Part shown: in pieces, positions 1-6,827 of the stretch
Numbering within the stretch: the stretch's first letter is position 1
How the letters are laid out: each line of letters starts with the position of its first letter
Assembly (NCBI GenBank): GCA_910589165.1
Contig: CAJUSP010000033.1
Location: 1 to 10,591 of the forward strand
Direction: 5' to 3'
DNA length: 10,591 nt
Origin: an uncultured Adlercreutzia sp.
GTDB taxonomy: Bacteria; Actinomycetota; Coriobacteriia; Coriobacteriales; Eggerthellaceae
The notes under the pieces: generated by a model
What the model was told of the DNA's origin: nothing
The model's input: the letters and a program-made list of their open reading frames with translations, nothing else
The model's database searches: none
Position numbers and translations under genes: made by a program

Positions 1-25
1 CCGCCGCGCGAGGGCCGCGAGGTAA
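1..25 (+). CDS. C-terminal end of an upstream sortase-anchored adhesin (partial)
   Basis: Only the last seven codons and the TAA stop (23-25) of this gene are in the window. They encode RRARAAR, the same basic tail that ends the large adhesin at 5161, and the DNA is identical to 5137-5161. In sortase substrates this kind of positively charged tail follows the transmembrane segment and stops export. The match continues into the 3' flank, so I infer a paralogous, tandemly arranged adhesin gene running in from the left. The rest of the protein cannot be seen, and its domain content is unknown. Confidence 0.75.
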
Positions 26-37
26 CCCGGGCCGGGC

Positions 38-58
38 GGAAGGGGCAGAGCCCCTTCC
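38..58. terminator. 3' hairpin after the upstream adhesin (terminator-like, no U-tract)
   Basis: A perfect 9-bp stem (GGAAGGGGC / GCCCCTTCC) with a 3-nt loop begins 13 bases after the stop codon of the partial adhesin. An identical copy follows the second adhesin at 5174-5194. No run of T follows, so it may be a weak or Rho-assisted terminator, or an mRNA 3'-end stabiliser. Confidence 0.5.
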
Positions 59-184
59 CTACAGGGCACCAAGCCGTCCCAACAAACATCCCCGGGCGCG
101 CAGCCCTGATCACGCGCGCCGCATCGAAGGAGGCGACCCGCCCGGGCCGGCTCCTCACATACCAACTTGGCTCGCCAACATCAG

Positions 185-424
185 TTAAAACAGGGCCTTT
201 CGATCCGAGAAGCTCATACCGCGGTACTCCTCGTTGCCGCGCATGAGCGGATTCATATGGAAAGGAATGTCTCGCAGCCCACGTGACGCAAGGGAGGCCA
301 GATAGGGCCTTAAGTATTCGTCGATTGATCACTGCTGGTTGTGGAAGACGAGAGACAGGATGTAGTATTTCGAGGGGGCGTCCATGTCGCCGGACTCATC
401 GATGAAGACAGACAAGTCCCCCAC
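185..424 (-). pseudogene. DUF3800 family remnant, stop-interrupted and C-terminally truncated
   Basis: Read from a GTG at 424 to the TAA at 185-187, the frame has 79 sense-position codons before that stop. It begins VGDLSVFIDESGDMDAPSKY, followed shortly by YYILSLVFHNQQ, and ends with FHMNPLMRGNEEYRGMSFSD then RKALF. The opening FIDESGD motif followed by YYILSLVF, and the later FH...L.RG.EEY...S..DRK pattern, are as I recall them from DUF3800 proteins, whose function is not established. A TGA at 329-331 interrupts the frame at codon 32. The frame ends after about 80 codons, whereas the family is usually well over 200 residues, so the C-terminal part is missing. An AGAGGGGGG ribosome binding site lies about 6 nt before the GTG. 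The loss of the 3' part coincides with the edge of repeat copy A, suggesting deletion during adhesin-gene rearrangement. Family assignment is by motif recall only. Confidence 0.7.
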
Positions 425-439
425 GGCAATCCCCCCTCT

Positions 440-471
440 TCTAAAATAAATGCCGGGGGAAACCCCCCGGC
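440..471 (-). terminator. Rho-independent terminator, - strand
   Basis: A perfect 8-bp stem GCCGGGGG / CCCCCGGC (452-471) with a 4-nt loop is followed, when read on the - strand, by the T-rich run ATTTATTTTAG. This is the expected form of an intrinsic terminator. It lies between a predicted - strand promoter (508-536) and the ribosome binding site of the DUF3800 remnant. It could therefore end a short RNA or attenuate transcription of that gene. Confidence 0.65.
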
Positions 472-501
472 TCTGGATAGCCCTCTTTGATCAAGACGAC
501 C
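440..501 (-). ncRNA. Candidate ~60-nt RNA between promoter and terminator
   Basis: A well-formed promoter and an intrinsic terminator bracket about 60 nt with no convincing gene. An open - strand frame runs through it (VVVLIKEGYPEPGGF..., ending in a TAG inside the T-rich run), but it has no ribosome binding site and crosses the terminator stem, so I do not call it a protein. The RNA could be an independent small RNA or an attenuated leader of the broken DUF3800 gene. I recognise no RNA family. Confidence 0.3.
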
Positions 502-507
502 ACTGCC

Positions 508-536
508 TTTATAGCACGATTCGGCGATTCTATCAA
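508..536 (-). promoter_or_regulatory. Predicted sigma70-type promoter, - strand
   Basis: On the - strand, TTGATA (531-536; 5 of 6 to TTGACA) is separated by exactly 17 nt from TATAAA (508-513; 5 of 6 to TATAAT). Transcription would start near 500 and meet the intrinsic terminator ending near 440. This predicts a transcript of about 60 nt, or read-through into the DUF3800 remnant. Confidence 0.55.
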
Positions 537-628
537 GGCCCTTCTTACGCAATTTGCCATTTGGTTTTCCGTGCCCCGGGGCGCTGTCCCACTCCGCCGC
601 CTCCCTTCGCCGAGCGGGGCGGTCATGG

Positions 629-657
629 TTGAGAGCGGGGGCGAAGTCAGGTATCAT
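629..657 (+). promoter_or_regulatory. Predicted promoter of the large adhesin
   Basis: TTGAGA (629-634; 5 of 6) and TATCAT (652-657; 5 of 6) are spaced by exactly 17 nt. The start of transcription would be near 664, leaving a 5' leader of about 44 nt before the ATG at 708. It is the closest good promoter match upstream of the adhesin. Confidence 0.55.
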
Positions 658-669
658 GCGGGCTGACCT

Positions 670-688
670 CGCGTCCATAAGGGACGCG
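670..688 (+). promoter_or_regulatory. 5'-leader stem-loop before the adhesin ribosome binding site
   Basis: A perfect 7-bp stem CGCGTCC / GGACGCG with a 5-nt loop occupies the predicted 5' leader. It ends just upstream of the AAGGAG ribosome binding site (695-700), which is 7 nt from the ATG. It may stabilise the mRNA or influence ribosome access. No known riboswitch is recognised. Confidence 0.4.
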
Positions 689-707
689 CGAGAGAAGGAG
701 ACCCATC

Positions 708-3700
708 ATGAGAGAGAAGCGACGGGGGTCGCTTCTGCGCCTCGGGATGGCGGCCGCGCTCGCGCTGGGGATGGTCCCCGCCGCGGCCTTCGCCGATCCA
801 GAGGCCCAAATCACTGAGACCCCCCCCCGATCGAGTTTTCTGAAGTCCTAGACGACGCCCCCGCCCCGGCCGATGCCGGCGCAGCGGACGCGGAAGGCTC
901 ACCCGACAGCGGCGCGACCGGAGACGATGCGCCCGAGGCAGAGCCCGAGAGGACGGAGCAGCCCGATGCGGAGGCCGCCAACCCCAGCGAGGACGCTGCG
1001 GGATCCTCTTCAGACAACTCCTCATCTTCTTCTTTTTCATCCATCATAAGCCACGTGGCCTCTGCGCTCTCGAGCATGGAGTCATCCCGTAGCGGAAACA
1101 GTGACGCCGCTTCCTCCCCTGCGACCGCCTCCGCCGAATCCGCGGCGCGCGCGGGCTCGTTCGAGCTGGGCGGCCTCACCATCTGGGGCGTCGACGGCGA
1201 CACCGTCAGCGAGAGCGACTTCGCGCTGACGGACGGCGTCCTCACCGTCAACACCGGCAAGCACTTCGCCATCCAGTCGCCCGACCAGACCCTCGATGCG
1301 GACGGCGCCCACACGAACCCGGTGAACACGCGCATCGCCATCCCCGCGGGCGTGGAGGCGCACATAACCCTCGCGGGCGTAGGGGTGAAGGCGCTCGGAC
1401 CCATAGACACCAACAGCGCCCTCGACATCGCCAAGGGGGCAATCTGTCACCTGACCTTGGCGGACGGCACCGTCAACTCCTTCGTGTCCACCGCCTCAAA
1501 CGGCGCCGGCATTCATAATCCGACTGGTGCGACCCTCACTATCGACGACTCGGTCGCCAACAAAGACATCAATGGGAACCCGATCATCCCCGAGGGCGGC
1601 TTCGTTCCCGCTGATCTGACTCTTGCCAACGGGAAGAAGGTGCGCAAGGGCGACAACCTCACCGTGATGGACAGCGATAACCCGGGGTCTCTGTACGTAT
1701 GGTGCTCCACCGGCATGGCAGCGGCTGTTGGCGGCTACGGCGATCTATACGGCGCAGGCGTCAGCAACGCTGGCGAAGCCGGCGGCAATTTCACCATGGA
1801 CGGCGGCTTGGTCACCATTCGCAGTTCGTACAACTACGATCTCAATAGGTGGAACTGCTCAGCTGCCCTTGGCGGTGGCGCATGGGGAGGGCCAGGCACG
1901 GGTCCCGACGAGTGGATAACCATCAACGGCGGACGCCTCACCGCCATTGGCGGCATGCACGGCGCTGGCATCGGGAGCGGCAATGAGGGCGCTACTGGCA
2001 ATATTCAAATCAACGGAGGCTATGTCGTCTCCAGAGGCGGCGATCACGGAAGCGGATTCGGAGCCGCTTGCAATCCCAGAGACAGCTCTGCCTACAAGAT
2101 CATCCTAACGGGGGGAACGCTCATTCCCTCCACGGTGCCAACCCCCTATCCAGGCACTGGCGACATCGGCGCACCCAACGCAAATATCACCATCACCGGC
2201 GGCTCCATCGGAAACGGGCGCGATGTGGACCACTTCACCTTCGAGGGGAGCGCCCACAATGCTGAAGGCGAGCCCATCAGAATGGTGCAGATCGATCTCA
2301 CCTCCGACGTGGGGGCGAGCACCTACCCCATCACCCGCTGGCAGCTTCTCGTGGACGGGCGGCCCTACGACTACGGCGCTCCGGCCGAGTTCGACAAGGG
2401 ACACCTGTACCTGTGGCTACCCGAAACTATCATCAAAGAGAGCGAGGTCACGGTCGACTTCTCCTACTTAATTACCGACAAGGTGAGCGCAGACGGCAAT
2501 CCCGTCGAGGTGACGCCGCTGCCGGTGTTCCGGCCCGCGGGCGACGCCACGGACGGCAAGCTGCGTCGCTATGCCGACTTCACGCTGCCACCGGAATACA
2601 CCGATCGCCTTGTGAAGCCCTACGACGGTCTTCCCTTCGCCACCTATGCCATCAGCCCCGATGACCCGCTGCGCACCGAAGAGGAGATCGGTACGGATCC
2701 CGACACCGGTGAGCCCGTCTACCGCTGGCTCACTAACGCGAAGGCTGTCACCTACAAGTACCAGCTCTACGACCGGCGCGAGGGCACGCCCGCGGGCCCC
2801 GAAGTGGACAGCGGTGCGGACATGCCGCGCGATGTCGGTATCATGAAGTTCACCATGACCTCGTCGGAGTACTCGAAGACCGACGGATTCAAGGAGAGCT
2901 ACTGGGGCCACCGGGCCACGGGCTGGTGCGAGATCACGCCGGTGGCCTCCAAGGTGGCCTCGGTGACCGCCAAGTGGGCCGACGGGTCCGACGTGGCCGA
3001 CGCGCAGCTGCCGGAGAAGGTGCTCGACGTCTCCGTGGACGTGACGAGCGGCGACGGCACCGCGGCGACCTGCAAGGCGCCCACGGGCAAGGTGCAGCTG
3101 TACGTGGACGGGGAGCCCGTGGGCGACCCGGTGGAGATACGGCTCTCGGCGGGGACGGCAGCCGACGGCTCCCCGCTGCCCGCAAACGCGGCGGTGAGAA
3201 CCGACGCCGACGGGCGCGAGCACACGGTGGTGTCCTGGTCGTTCCCGGCCGGAGAGCTCATGGCCCCGGGGGCGAGGCATAAGATCTCGGCGCGATACAT
3301 CCCCGCCATCAACTACCTGGAGAGCACCGACCCAGCCGAGGGGGACGTGCCGGAGTCGGAGGTCGCCGTGCGGCCCGATCCGAAGATCGCGCCCGCGCCC
3401 GCGGTGTCGAAGGCCGTGGAGAACCTGACGCACCCGGAGGGCCCCACGCAGCCGGGAGACCGCCTGCGCTACACGGTCACGGCGAGCAACTCCGCCGCGG
3501 GGTCGCTCTGGACGGACGTGGTCCTGACCGACGCGCTGCCCAAGTGCCTTGATCTGGACGCCTCGACGCTGCATCTGGAGAACTCCTGGGAGGGCGTCTC
3601 CGGCGCACCCTCGGCGGGCGACGGCAAGAGCAAGGGCACGTGGGCGCTCTCTGCCCCGGGCGCAGACGGGCGCCGCACGCTATCGGTCGGCGCCGGCGCG

Positions 3701-5161
3701 GTCGCCGGGGGATCCTCTGCCGTCCTCACGTTCGAGTGCACGGTCGGCGAGGCCGACTTCGCCGCGGCCTCCGGGGACGACCTAGACCTCGCGAACATCG
3801 CGGAGGCCGACGGCACGCGCCCCGACCCGGCCGACCCGGACAGCCCGATGCCCGACCCCGACGACCCCGGGAAGCCTCTTCCGGTCGCGCCCTCGCCCAC
3901 GGATCCCGTCACGCCACCCGGCGGCGGCAACGTCGCTCCCTCCGACCCCGACATCAAGGTGTCGAAGTCGGTCGAGAACGCCACGAGCCCCGGCGCCAAG
4001 ATGACCAGGGTGGGCGACACGCTGCGCTACGAGATCGTCGTGGAGAACCGAGGGCCTGCGTCCAGCTGCCTGCTCGGCGCCGTCGTGTCCGACCCGCTGC
4101 CCGCGGGCATCGAGGCCGTGCCAGGCACGCTGCGCCTTACGGCGGCCGACGGAAGCCAGGTCGCCGTGCCCGACTCCGCCTACGACTCCACGAGCCGCAC
4201 CGTCGCCGTGACCGCCGGCGACCTGTGGGGCGGGCAGAGGGTCGCCCTGACCTTCGACGCCGTCGTCGGCGAGGCCGCGCTGGGCGCCGACGCCGCCAAC
4301 GTGGCCGAGGCCCACGGGACGGTTCCCTCGGAGGAGCCCGGGGACGGCTCGCAGCCGCAGGATCCCGAGCCCGGGAAGCCCGCGCCCGTGCCGCCCGCGG
4401 GCGACGATCCGGTCGCCTCGTCGGACCCGGCCGTGCCGCCCGCGATCGTCGGCGACGACCCGGAGGAGGGCGACCTCTCCATCTCCAAGGAGGCCGAGAA
4501 CCTGACGCGCTCCGACGGCACGACGAGGGTCGGCGACACCGTGCGCTACACCATCGTGCTGCGCAACGAGGGGCCGTCGACCTCCTGGATGGACGCCGCC
4601 ATCCGAGACGACGTGCCGGAGGGGCTCGAGCCGATCGCGGGGACCATCCGCATGGCGCTGCCCGACGGCACGGAGCTGGACGTCCCCGACGACGCCTACG
4701 ACCACCGCAGCCGCGTGCTGGCCGTAGCGGCGGGGAGCCTGCACGGGGGCCAGTCGGTGACGCTCGCCTTCGACGCGCTCGTCACCGAGGCGGCCCTCGA
4801 TGCCGACATCGGCAACACCGCGCTGGCCTACGGGCAGCCGCCCTCGAGGTGGGACCCCGACGGCGAGCACCCCGAGCCCGGAAGCCCGTTCGACCCGCCC
4901 GAGGGCTGGGAGGAGTACGGCCGCACCCGCGAGGTCATCGAGTCCCCGGCGGCCTACCCGCCGGGAGTGACGAGAGACGGCGGCGTCCTCCCCGCCGAGG
5001 GCCCCGTCGACGACTCGGCCACCATCGCCAAGACCCGCCTCGCCCAGACCGGCGACGCCCTCGGCCGCCTCGCCGGCACCCTGGCCGGAGCCGCGGCGGG
5101 CTCCCTCCTCGTCGCCGGCGCCCTGGCTCTGGCGACCCGCCGCGCGAGGGCCGCGAGGTAA
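708..5161 (+). CDS. Large cell-wall-anchored adhesin with DUF11 repeats, frameshifted at a poly-C tract
   Basis: The ATG at 708 follows AAGGAG and opens a signal peptide (MREKRRGSLL, then a hydrophobic stretch ending AAAFA, cleavage near residue 29). In the sequenced phase the frame stops at 849-851 after 47 residues. Adding one C to the C9 run at 820-828 joins it to the long frame ending at TAA 5159-5161, about 1484 aa. Numbering below is for that restored form. Domains in order: an acidic, Ser-rich linker (~40-145); a Gly-rich beta-helix-like region with ITINGG/ITITGG turns (~150-510), resembling carbohydrate-binding surface domains; a region without recognised domains; an Ig-like domain (~746-881); three DUF11 repeats (~895-1040, ~1080-1205, ~1253-1378) joined by Pro/Asp linkers. 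It ends with LAQTG (1445-1449), a hydrophobic segment and the tail RRARAAR, i.e. a sortase anchor. DUF11-type repeats form stalks on Gram-positive surface proteins. The likely role is adhesion to host or mucus, but the ligand is unknown. Without repair, only an untagged product from an internal GTG such as 1055 could be made, and that GTG lacks a ribosome binding site. Confidence 0.85.
820..828 (+). repeat. C9 homopolymer at the adhesin frameshift point
   Basis: Nine consecutive C lie at codons 38-41 of the adhesin, just after the signal peptide. The frame upstream and the long frame downstream differ by exactly one base. A tract of ten C (or seven) would give continuous coding from signal peptide to LAQTG anchor, with the junction reading TETPPPIEFSEVLDD. 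The tract position, length and frame effect fit a slipped-strand ON/OFF switch. An indel error in the assembly is the alternative. Confidence 0.8.
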
Positions 5162-5291
5162 CCCGGGCCGGGCGGAAGGGGCAGAGCCCCTTCCCTACGG
5201 GGGGTCAAGCCACCCCAACGAATATCCCCGGACGCGCAGCCCTGATCACGCGCGTCGCACCGAAGGAGCCGAGCCGCCCGGGCCGGCTCCT
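5137..5291. repeat. Direct repeat copy B: adhesin 3' end plus 3' flank
   Basis: This is the second copy of the 155-bp repeat found at 1-155. It covers the last eight codons of the adhesin, its stop and about 130 bp of downstream sequence with two hairpins. Differences from copy A begin only after the first 62 bases. Both copies are followed by - strand accessory genes: the DUF3800 remnant after copy A and abiE after copy B. Confidence 0.9.
5174..5194. terminator. First 3' hairpin after the adhesin (terminator-like, no U-tract)
   Basis: This 9-bp perfect stem (GGAAGGGGC / GCCCCTTCC, loop of 3) begins 12 bases after the adhesin stop and is identical to the hairpin at 38-58. Its conservation in both copies suggests a role at the mRNA 3' end. 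The absence of a T-run makes classical intrinsic termination uncertain. Confidence 0.5.
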
Positions 5292-5293
5292 TC
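5262..5293. terminator. Second 3' hairpin, possibly a bidirectional terminator
   Basis: A perfect 10-bp stem GAAGGAGCCG / CGGCTCCTTC encloses a 12-nt loop containing GCCCGGGC. It lies between the convergent adhesin (+) and abiEii (-) genes, where a shared terminator would be expected. Neither strand shows a strong T-run after it. In copy A the left arm is mutated (GAAGGAGGCG) and the right arm ends CTCA, so this stem is lost there. Confidence 0.45.
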
Positions 5294-5331
5294 TGCAAAT
5301 GGCACTAAACGCGTTTTGAACACCTTGAGCG

Positions 5332-6225
5332 CTACCGGGCCTCAAAGCTCCTCGCGACAAAGGCGAATACATCCTCGATCTTGTGAGCCATGGCCTCTCG
5401 GTAGTTAGCTCGCCCCACGGTCCGAGCTAAAACAGCATCCGGGAGGAAGCGCGTCATCTCAGAAGCGAGGATGTCCCCCTCCAGCAGCTTCACGGCTCGC
5501 CCTTCGCCCGCAGCAAGAAAACTCGCCGCTGGCTCCTTCACCTGATAATCAGCAATCTTCATCGCCACCATCTCTGCAACATCCTCCCTGTTTATCCCCG
5601 GCTGAGAGGCGATCCAGGGAATATCCCAAAGATCGCGGTAACGTGGCGCAGCGGTCTGCTGGGAAAACGACACAACTTTGTCGGCCAGGATCTCGTCAAG
5701 CGACTGACATCCTGCTATCACCTGGGCGTTCATTCCCTCCAGTTCGGGATAGTTCTCCTGCAGAATGAGCATTTTTCGGGTATACGACGGAACATGGGCG
5801 ATCTCGATCTTTATCTTCTGGGACGGCAAATCGGGGCGAGCCGGAGCCGTGTCCACCACCACTTGCCAGCGCTTCATGGTGGCACCGCCCTCGAACTCCT
5901 TGATTTTTTTGGGCTCCTTGACCCGCACGGAGACATCGTATTTCTTCTCAAGCTCCCGTCTCACGATATCGCTGAACCCCAAAAGGTCAGTCTCGGTCAG
6001 ATCTTCGGCCGTGGTGAAGTCAAGATCCTCGCTATAGCGCACTGCTCCGTAGCACAGCCGAAGACAGGTGCCGCCTTGGAAGGTGAGACGATCAAGCCAC
6101 CGAGACTCATCGAGCGCGCGAATAATGTCGTAATGAATGAGCTCCTTCTCAACGACAGGCAGAAGTGATTCCACGCCGTTGCCGCGAGCTACCTGCAAGG
6201 CGAATTCCTTGAAATCAATCGTCAT
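5332..6225 (-). CDS. abiEii: AbiEii/AbiGii-family nucleotidyltransferase toxin
   Basis: This 297-aa protein is the toxin half of a type IV (AbiE) toxin-antitoxin system. AbiEii proteins belong to the DNA polymerase beta-like nucleotidyltransferase superfamily and cause reversible growth arrest and phage abortive infection; relatives modify tRNA. Visible here are motif I, GGTCLRLCYGAVRYSEDLDF (GG-T plus the paired D-L-D metal ligands), the KIEIAHVP strand, and the LADKVVSF...PRYRDLWDI motif typical of the family's second half. I chose the ATG at 6225, with AAGAGG 6 nt upstream. A longer TTG-initiated form from 6246 has no better support. The start overlaps the stop of the antitoxin gene by 11 bp, implying translational coupling. 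The length and all main motifs look intact. Confidence 0.9.
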   Translation of the reverse strand: MTIDFKEFALQVARGNGVESLLPVVEKELIHYDIIRALDESRWLDRLTFQGGTCLRLCYGAVRYSEDLDFTTAEDLTETDLLGFSDIVRRELEKKYDVSVRVKEPKKIKEFEGGATMKRWQVVVDTAPARPDLPSQKIKIEIAHVPSYTRKMLILQENYPELEGMNAQVIAGCQSLDEILADKVVSFSQQTAAPRYRDLWDIPWIASQPGINREDVAEMVAMKIADYQVKEPAASFLAAGEGRAVKLLEGDILASEMTRFLPDAVLARTVGRANYREAMAHKIEDVFAFVARSFEAR

Positions 6226-6751
6226 CCTCAACCTCTTCCCAATCAATCAAATGGACCGAGCGACGCGCTCTCAGAAGACCGTGAACGGTGTAATCTTTCG
6301 TAGCAAGCCTAAGCCCGTGGCCGGGATAGTCGACCGTGTTGGCAATGATCTCGCTGGGGCTCGATGCCGTATGAATGAACTCAATGACTCCGAACGGGGT
6401 TTTGAACTCCCCCTCCCTTCCCGTGGTCACCACCGTCAAGCGATCGACGGGAATCTGGGAGATGACGCTCCATAGCGAGGCGGCGCTCTCCATGCCGATG
6501 AAGTTGAATTCGCCCGACCGCAGCGCGCCGGCTAGCTCCTCGATGGCCGGAATGCCCTTCGCCGAGGGCGAGTCGATCCAGTAGAGATCCCTGGCCACCC
6601 TCTCCACGATGCCGGCATCCACCAGCCTCCTGAGGGTACTCCTGAGCGTCTCGCCCTCCTCTTCGAAAATGCGGCCCAGTTCACGCGACTTGAAGGCGCG
6701 CTTCCTACCGGTAAAGATTCGTATTCTTTTCTCTGCTTCTAAAAGTTTCAT
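6215..6751 (-). CDS. abiEi: AbiEi-family antitoxin and autoregulator
   Basis: This 178-aa protein precedes abiEii in the standard antitoxin-first order. Residues ~1-65 (RAFKSRELGRIFEE..., STLRRLVDAGIVERVARDLY) look like the N-terminal winged helix-turn-helix of AbiEi. The remainder (FNFIGMESAASLW, DRLTVVTTG, TPFGVIEFIHT) matches the conserved C-terminal antitoxin domain as I recall it. In characterised AbiE systems this protein represses its own operon by binding inverted repeats, and it counteracts the toxin without a stable toxin complex. A GGAG lies just upstream of the ATG. The promoter and a matching inverted repeat lie at 6760-6808. The gene pair has less GC-rich DNA than its neighbours, consistent with horizontal acquisition. 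Confidence 0.88.
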   Translation of the reverse strand: MKLLEAEKRIRIFTGRKRAFKSRELGRIFEEEGETLRSTLRRLVDAGIVERVARDLYWIDSPSAKGIPAIEELAGALRSGEFNFIGMESAASLWSVISQIPVDRLTVVTTGREGEFKTPFGVIEFIHTASSPSEIIANTVDYPGHGLRLATKDYTVHGLLRARRSVHLIDWEEVEDDD

Positions 6752-6759
6752 CTGACTCC

Positions 6760-6801
6760 ACTCTACAGTAATAGGCTCATTTTAACCTGTTTCTGTAGAG
6801 T
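6760..6801. promoter_or_regulatory. Predicted AbiEi operator: 9-bp inverted repeat
   Basis: ACTCTACAG (6760-6768) and CTGTAGAGT (6793-6801) form a perfect inverted repeat with 24 bp between the arms. The arm centres are about 33 bp apart, near three helical turns, so two dimers could bind the same face. One arm sits in the promoter spacer and the other just after the predicted transcription start. This arrangement suits repression by AbiEi. Confidence 0.6.
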
Positions 6802-6808
6802 ATATCAA
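6779..6808 (-). promoter_or_regulatory. Predicted abiE operon promoter
   Basis: On the - strand, TTGATA (6803-6808) and TAAAAT (6779-6784) are separated by 18 nt; each matches the consensus at 5 of 6 positions. Transcription would start near 6772, about 20 nt before the abiEi ATG. The inverted repeat arms overlap the spacer and the start region. Confidence 0.6.
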
Positions 6809-6827
6809 GAAGAACCGCTGGCAACGA

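Larger units (their letters stand above)
1..155. repeat. Direct repeat copy A: adhesin 3' end plus 3' flank
   Basis: This stretch aligns without gaps to 5137-5291. The first 62 bases match exactly and cover the last codons, the stop and a hairpin. About 13 mismatches fall in the remainder, giving about 92% identity overall. It marks the 3' boundary of a tandemly duplicated adhesin unit. The sharp change from perfect to diverged sequence could reflect recent gene conversion limited to the coding end. Confidence 0.9.

Noticed and set aside
487..515. + strand promoter TTGATC-17-TATAGC for the adhesin
   Set aside because: A better match lies closer at 629-657. This one overlaps the stronger - strand promoter and may reflect the near-palindromic TATA.
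310..678. 122-codon - strand frame between the adhesins
   Set aside because: It runs out of frame across the DUF3800 remnant, an intrinsic terminator and a promoter, with low-complexity Ser/Thr at the end.
1055..1057. GTG at 1055 as the true start of the adhesin
   Set aside because: It has no ribosome binding site and would lack a signal peptide. The same frame stays open back to the C9 run and joins a good signal peptide there.
3640..5319. Long + strand open frame of 559 codons overlapping the adhesin
   Set aside because: It is rich in Arg, Gly and Pro with no domain, and is an out-of-frame reading of the GC-rich DUF11 stalk, which has clear protein motifs in the other frame.
6226..6246. 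TTG start seven codons upstream for abiEii
   Set aside because: The ATG at 6225 has a suitably spaced AAGAGG and gives the usual short overlap with abiEi.
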